A stretch of 7,826 bases of DNA, taken from positions 1 through 7,826 of the forward strand of contig JAPOXB010000069.1 of the NCBI GenBank assembly GCA_026707335.1. The letters run 5' to 3'. Shown here in pieces: positions 4,567-7,826 of this stretch. How positions within the stretch are numbered: position 1 is the stretch's first letter; the number at the start of each line of letters is the position of its first letter. The translations under genes were made by a program, and so were the position numbers. Below the pieces are notes generated by a model. That model was not told the origin of the DNA. It ran no database searches and saw only the letters and a program-made list of their open reading frames with translations. This DNA comes from Chloroflexota bacterium. GTDB taxonomy: Bacteria; Chloroflexota; Dehalococcoidia; Bin125.

Positions 4567-5597
4567 CGCTGTGGGTCGTTCGCGCTGGGAGGTACGGGGA
4601 GCACGAATCGGATGTGCTCGATCAGGGCGTCGCCGCCATTGGCTACTCCGAAATTGGCGACCTGTCTCCGTTCCCCGATCGGAAGCAGCTTGAAAGGGCA
4701 TACCGGCACATTCGCCCGGACTTTTCCGACGGCAAGATAGCGATTCACGTGGGGCAGCTATGGGCCATGTCGAAGCGCATCGAGATCTCAGACAACGTCG
4801 CGCTGCCGCTGAAGACCCAGTCGGCGATCGCCCTCGGCGTTGTGCAGTCGGAGTATGAGTATCGGAGTGAGTCTCCGAAGGGTATGAGGCACACGCGGCG
4901 CGTCCGGTGGAACAAGGAGGTTCTTCCTCGCAGCGCGTTCGACCAGGACATCCTGTACAGCTTCGGCTCGGCCCTGACCGTCTTCCAGGTGAGCCGGAAC
5001 AACGCCGAGCAGCGTGTGCTTGCCAAGTTCGCGGGGAAGTCTTCGCCCCCGCCAGCGACGCTTGCCACCGCGGAGGAGGAGGAGGCGGTCGAGGCGGAGG
5101 AATCCCCGCCCGATATCGCTGGGCAGGCGCGGGATCTCGTAGTCCAGAAGATCGAGCGCGACTTTGAAGGACATGAACTCGCGCGTCTCACGGGTGCGAT
5201 CCTTGAGGCGCAAGGCTACGAAGTGAATGTGTCGCCGCCGGGACCCGACGGCGGGGTGGACGTGCTTGCTGGTCGCGGGGGCTTGGGCCTGGAAGCGCCA
5301 CGAATCTGCGTGCAGGTCAAGTCGGGTGTGACCTCCTCCGATGTCACCGTCTTCCGCGGCTTGCAGGGGACCATGAGTTCCTTCAGCGCGGACTACGGCC
5401 TACTTGTCTCCTGGGGAGGTTTCACTCGTTCCCTCCAACAGGAAGCGCGGCAACACCACTTCAAGATTCGTCTCTGGGATCAGGGTGACCTCGTCGATGC
5501 GCTCTTTGAGGTCTACGACAGGCTTCCGGAGGCGACACAGGCCAAGCTGCCGCTCGAACGCATCTGGGTTCCCGTCCAGTCGGATGACGAGGAGTGA
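4563..5597 (+). CDS. Mrr-type predicted restriction endonuclease inside the trp operon
   Basis: This 344-residue protein is unrelated to tryptophan synthesis. The C-terminal domain (about 203-315) matches the Mrr catalytic fold: LTGAILEAQGYEV, then GPDGGVDVLA with Asp233 and CVQVKSG with Gln251 and Lys253. This is the D...QxK metal-dependent nuclease signature of Mrr-like enzymes. The N-terminal domain (1-155) begins MTLWVVRAGRYGEHE and contains AIHVGQLWAMS, LPLKTQSAIALG and RSAFDQDILYSFGS. These look like the recognition-type domain of COG4127-class stand-alone endonucleases. An acidic Pro/Ala/Glu linker (157-185) joins them. No methyltransferase is adjacent, which fits a type IV (modified-DNA) enzyme, though substrate is unknown. 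GGAGGGA (4548-4554) is the ribosome-binding site. It overlaps trpG by 4 nt and ends 4 nt before trpD. Ten of its first 40 codons end in A or T, against none of 40 in trpD, consistent with horizontal transfer. Confidence 0.88.
   Translation: MTLWVVRAGRYGEHESDVLDQGVAAIGYSEIGDLSPFPDRKQLERAYRHIRPDFSDGKIAIHVGQLWAMSKRIEISDNVALPLKTQSAIALGVVQSEYEYRSESPKGMRHTRRVRWNKEVLPRSAFDQDILYSFGSALTVFQVSRNNAEQRVLAKFAGKSSPPPATLATAEEEEAVEAEESPPDIAGQARDLVVQKIERDFEGHELARLTGAILEAQGYEVNVSPPGPDGGVDVLAGRGGLGLEAPRICVQVKSGVTSSDVTVFRGLQGTMSSFSADYGLLVSWGGFTRSLQQEARQHHFKIRLWDQGDLVDALFEVYDRLPEATQAKLPLERIWVPVQSDDEE
5589..5594 (+). promoter_or_regulatory. trpD ribosome-binding site embedded in the endonuclease 3' end
   Basis: GAGGAG, which encodes the last two Glu codons of the endonuclease, lies 7 nt before ATG 5602. 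It fixes the trpD start and shows that trpD initiation now depends on the inserted gene's sequence. Confidence 0.75.
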
Positions 5598-5601
5598 AGC
5601 A

Positions 5602-6645
5602 ATGACCGCCGTCTCCGACGCCCTGGCGGCGCTGATCGAGGAGGGGCGCGACCTCTCGGAGGCCGAGGCCTCGACCGTGCTCGACGAGATCATGTCGGGC
5701 GCGAGCATCCCGCCGACGCAGATCGCGGCGCTGCTCACCGCCCTGCGCGCCAAGGGCGAGACGATCGACGAGATCGTGGGCTTCGCCCGCGTGATGCGCG
5801 AGAAGTCGCTGCGCATCGTCGTGCCGGGCGTGCAGCGCATCGTCGACGTGGTCGGCACCGGCGGCGACGCGCCCGACACGTTCAACGTCAGCACGGCCGG
5901 GGCCTTCGTGGTCGCCGGCTGCGGCGTGACCGTCGCCAAGCACGGCAACCGCGCGATGTCGTCGCGCTGCGGCAGCGCCGACGTGCTGGAGGCGCTGGGC
6001 GCGGTGATCGACCTGCCGCCCGCCGCGATGGCCGCCTGCATCCGCGAGACCGGCGTGGGCTTCCTCTTCGCGCAGTCCTACCACCCGGCCATGCGCTTCG
6101 TGGGGCCGGTCCGGCGCGAGTTGGGCTTTCGCACCGTCTTCAACATCCTGGGCCCGCTGACCAACCCCGCCGGCACGACGCAGATGGCCGTCGGCGTCGC
6201 CACGCCGGAGATCGGCGAGCAGTACGCGCAGGTGCTGGGCCGCCTGGGCAGCCCCCACGCCCTGGTCGTGCACGGGCAGGAGGGCATCGACGAGGTCTCG
6301 CCCAGCGGCCCGACGACGGTCTGGGAGCTGCGCGCCGGCCGCGTCGAGCAGTACGAGGTCGCGCCGGCCGACTTCCACATCCGGCCCGTGTCGCTGGCCG
6401 CCGTGGCCGGCGGCGACGCCGCCGACAACGCCGCCGCCATGCGCGAGGTGCTGGGCGGCACGAGCGGCCCCCTGACCGGCTTCGTCACGATGACCGCGGC
6501 GACCGCCCTGCTCGCCGCCGACGAGGTCCCCAGCTTGGCCGAGGGCGTCAGCCGGGCCGCCGAGGCCATCGACGACGGCCGCGCCCTGCGCAAGCTGGAG
6601 CTGTTCGTCGAGACGACGCAGCGGATGAGCGAGACCAGTGCCTGA
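5602..6645 (+). CDS. trpD: Anthranilate phosphoribosyltransferase
   Basis: TrpD transfers phosphoribose from PRPP to anthranilate, the second step of the pathway. The 347-residue protein has the family's full length. Its PRPP-binding motif VDVVGTGGDAPDTFNVSTAG covers residues 81-100. It continues with KHGNRAMSSRCGSADVLEALG (from 113), FLFAQSYHPAMRFVGPVRRELG, the FNILGPLTNPA segment and a HGQEGIDEVS metal-site region. The open frame extends upstream into the endonuclease gene. ATG 5602 is chosen because GAGGAG is 7 nt upstream and MTAVSDALAALIEEGRDLSEAEA is the normal N-terminal helix. Wobble positions are almost entirely G or C, as in the other trp genes and unlike the preceding endonuclease. 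The downstream trpC begins within or just after its end. Confidence 0.97.
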   Translation: MTAVSDALAALIEEGRDLSEAEASTVLDEIMSGASIPPTQIAALLTALRAKGETIDEIVGFARVMREKSLRIVVPGVQRIVDVVGTGGDAPDTFNVSTAGAFVVAGCGVTVAKHGNRAMSSRCGSADVLEALGAVIDLPPAAMAACIRETGVGFLFAQSYHPAMRFVGPVRRELGFRTVFNILGPLTNPAGTTQMAVGVATPEIGEQYAQVLGRLGSPHALVVHGQEGIDEVSPSGPTTVWELRAGRVEQYEVAPADFHIRPVSLAAVAGGDAADNAAAMREVLGGTSGPLTGFVTMTAATALLAADEVPSLAEGVSRAAEAIDDGRALRKLELFVETTQRMSETSA

Positions 6646-6665
6646 CGCAGCCGCGCCGCCGCGCC

Positions 6666-6671
6666 AGGAGG
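6666..6671 (+). promoter_or_regulatory. trpC ribosome-binding site deciding the GTG start
   Basis: AGGAGG at this position is a near-perfect Shine-Dalgarno 5 nt before GTG 6677. The competing GTG at 6638, which overlaps the trpD stop, has only weak purine sequence upstream. Confidence 0.7.
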
Positions 6672-6676
6672 GCAGC

Positions 6677-7495
6677 GTGCTCGGGCGCATCGTCGCGGAG
6701 ACGCGCGACGACCTGGCCCGCCGGCGCGCGGCCCGGCCCGAGCCCGTCCTGCGCGGCCTCGCCGCCGCGCGTCCGGCCCCGCGCGACTTCGTCGCCGCCC
6801 TTCGCTGTCCCGGCCTGGGCCTGGTCGCGGAGGTGAAGAAGGGCTCGCCCTCGAAGGGGCCGTTCGCCCGCGACCTCGACCACGTCGCCGCCGCCCGCGC
6901 CTTCCGCGACGGCGGGGCGGCCGCCGTCTCGGTGCTAACCGCGCCGGCCTTCTTCGCCGGCGACGCCGAGTTGGCGGACGTCGCGGCGGCCCTCGCCGCC
7001 GACGCCGCGCCCTGCCCGCCCCTGCTGCGCAAGGAATTCATCGTCGATCCCTACCAGGTGCTCGAATCGCGCGCGCTGGGGGCCGACGCCTTCCTCGTCA
7101 TCGTCAAGACCGTGCCCGACGCGCCCGCGATCCGGGAACTGATCGAGGCCGGCAGCAGGCTCGGCATGGCCGCCTTCGCCGAGGTCACCGACGAGGCGGA
7201 ACTCGACCTCGCGCTGCGGGCCGGGCTGGCCGAGGCGGGCGGCGCGATCGGCATCAACAACCGCGACCTGCACACCTTCGAGGAGGATCTGGGCACGACC
7301 GAGCGGCTGCGTCCGCTGGTCCCGGCGGGCATCCCGCTCGTCGCCGCGAGCGGCGTGCGCACGCCCGCCGACCTGGCCCGCATGCGCGCCTGCGGCGTCG
7401 ACGCGGTGCTCATCGGCGAGGGCCTGACCCGCGGCGGCGACATCGCGGGCGCGATCGGGAGGTTGTTCCCCGGCGGGGCGGGAGGCGCCGCGTGA
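6677..7495 (+). CDS. trpC: Indole-3-glycerol-phosphate synthase
   Basis: TrpC closes the indole ring, converting carboxyphenylamino-deoxyribulose phosphate to indole-3-glycerol phosphate. The 272-residue TIM-barrel protein shows AEVKKGSPSKG (51-61) with the catalytic Glu52/Lys54 pair, LLRKEFIVDPYQ (116-127) with Lys119 and AFAEV with Glu169. It also has GINNRDLHTFEEDL (192-205) and the phosphate-binding AASGV (223-227) and IGEGL (246-250) segments. GTG 6677 is preferred because a strong AGGAGG precedes it and the family normally begins M-I-L-x-x-I-V. The alternative GTG 6638 would add 13 residues and overlap trpD by 8 nt; it cannot be excluded. It is a single-function enzyme, not fused to TrpF, and its stop overlaps the trpF start. 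Confidence 0.95.
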   Translation: MLGRIVAETRDDLARRRAARPEPVLRGLAAARPAPRDFVAALRCPGLGLVAEVKKGSPSKGPFARDLDHVAAARAFRDGGAAAVSVLTAPAFFAGDAELADVAAALAADAAPCPPLLRKEFIVDPYQVLESRALGADAFLVIVKTVPDAPAIRELIEAGSRLGMAAFAEVTDEAELDLALRAGLAEAGGAIGINNRDLHTFEEDLGTTERLRPLVPAGIPLVAASGVRTPADLARMRACGVDAVLIGEGLTRGGDIAGAIGRLFPGGAGGAA

Positions 7496-7826
7496 CGCGC
7501 GTCAAGATCTGCGGCCTGCGCAACCCCCGGGACGCCCTCGCCGCACGCGACGCCGGGGCCGACCTGCTGGGCGTCATCTTCGCCAAGAGCCCCCGCCGCG
7601 CCTCGCTCGCCCAGGCGCGGGCGATCCGCGCCGCCATCGGCCCCCGCATCGAGCTGTTCCGGGCCGACCCCGCCCACTTCGACAACGCCGTCGACGAGCT
7701 GGGGCGGCCGCTGCTGGTCGGCGTCTTCGCCGGCCAGCCGGCCGACGAGATCGTGCGCATCGCCGCCGAGGCCGACCTCGACCTCATCCAGCTCAGCGGC
7801 GGCGAGCACCCGGAGTTGATCGCGCG
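7492..7826 (+). CDS. trpF: Phosphoribosylanthranilate isomerase, N-terminal part (runs off the window)
   Basis: TrpF isomerises phosphoribosylanthranilate, the step between TrpD and TrpC. About 111 codons are present. GTG 7492 overlaps the trpC stop (GTGA) and has GGAGG at 7481-7485, 6 nt upstream. The protein opens TRVKICGLRNPRDAL, with Cys7 as the conserved catalytic residue, followed by GADLLGVIFAKSPRRAS, LLVGVFAGQPADEI and a DLIQLSGGEHPE strand. The second catalytic residue (an Asp in the C-terminal half) lies beyond the window. Between the second helix and the VGVF strand there are about a dozen more residues than in compact TrpF proteins (ELFRADPAHFDNAVDELG), which look like a surface loop insertion. 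trpB and trpA are expected next. Confidence 0.95.
   Translation, partial: MTRVKICGLRNPRDALAARDAGADLLGVIFAKSPRRASLAQARAIRAAIGPRIELFRADPAHFDNAVDELGRPLLVGVFAGQPADEIVRIAAEADLDLIQLSGGEHPELIA

Noticed and set aside
5404..5601. Upstream extension of the trpD frame
   Set aside because: It lies within the endonuclease gene in another frame, is not TrpD-like, and GAGGAG marks ATG 5602.
5461..7041. A 526-codon minus-strand open frame across trpD and trpC
   Set aside because: Low-complexity Ala/Arg/Gly translation with no domain signature, opposite two well-supported genes.
1..7826. Search for tRNA, rRNA, CRISPR arrays, insertion sequences and integrases
   Set aside because: No cloverleaf, regularly spaced repeats, or transposase/integrase motifs were seen; the only exact spaced repeat of note is the 17-bp pair.

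Overview
The window is a stretch of GC-rich bacterial chromosome with every supported gene on the + strand. The likely source is a high-GC member of Chloroflexota (Thermomicrobia- or Dehalococcoidia-like) or a GC-rich Bacillota lineage. This rests on a RemA-family gene fused head-to-tail with gmk, a transcriptional T-box riboswitch driving the trp operon, and purine-rich Shine-Dalgarno sites. The phylum is an inference from gene content, not a marker-gene result.

Layout. Positions 1-1044 hold the 3' end of aroA (shikimate pathway), then remA (DUF370 regulator) and gmk (guanylate kinase), which overlap by ATGA. Positions 1045-1962 are an accessory interval with a small two-gene HicB/HicA-like module. 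The HicA-like protein lacks the family's catalytic histidine. The module has AT-richer wobble positions than its neighbours and is bracketed by two exact copies of a 17-bp sequence. Positions 1964-2426 carry a TTGACA promoter and a complete tryptophan T-box leader: kink-turn Stem I, AGUA S-turn, UGG specifier, a canonical antiterminator and a competing intrinsic terminator.

Positions 2427-7826 are the trp operon: trpE, trpG, a foreign-looking Mrr-type restriction endonuclease gene, trpD, trpC and the start of trpF, which runs off the window. The endonuclease gene overlaps trpG by 4 nt, and its last codons supply the Shine-Dalgarno of trpD, so it should be transcribed and translated as part of the operon. 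Removing 4563-5601 in silico would restore an ATGA overlap between trpG and trpD.

How the genes work together. AroA feeds the route to chorismate. TrpE/TrpG turn chorismate into anthranilate, and TrpD, TrpC and TrpF carry it towards indole-glycerol phosphate; trpB/trpA would be expected downstream. Uncharged tRNA-Trp should open the T-box and switch on the whole operon. Unless the endonuclease has its own internal promoter, it would then be expressed most when tryptophan is scarce. That coupling of a restriction-type gene to amino-acid starvation is the most unusual feature here. The hicBA-like pair and the endonuclease are two separate, compositionally distinct acquisitions inside otherwise housekeeping DNA.
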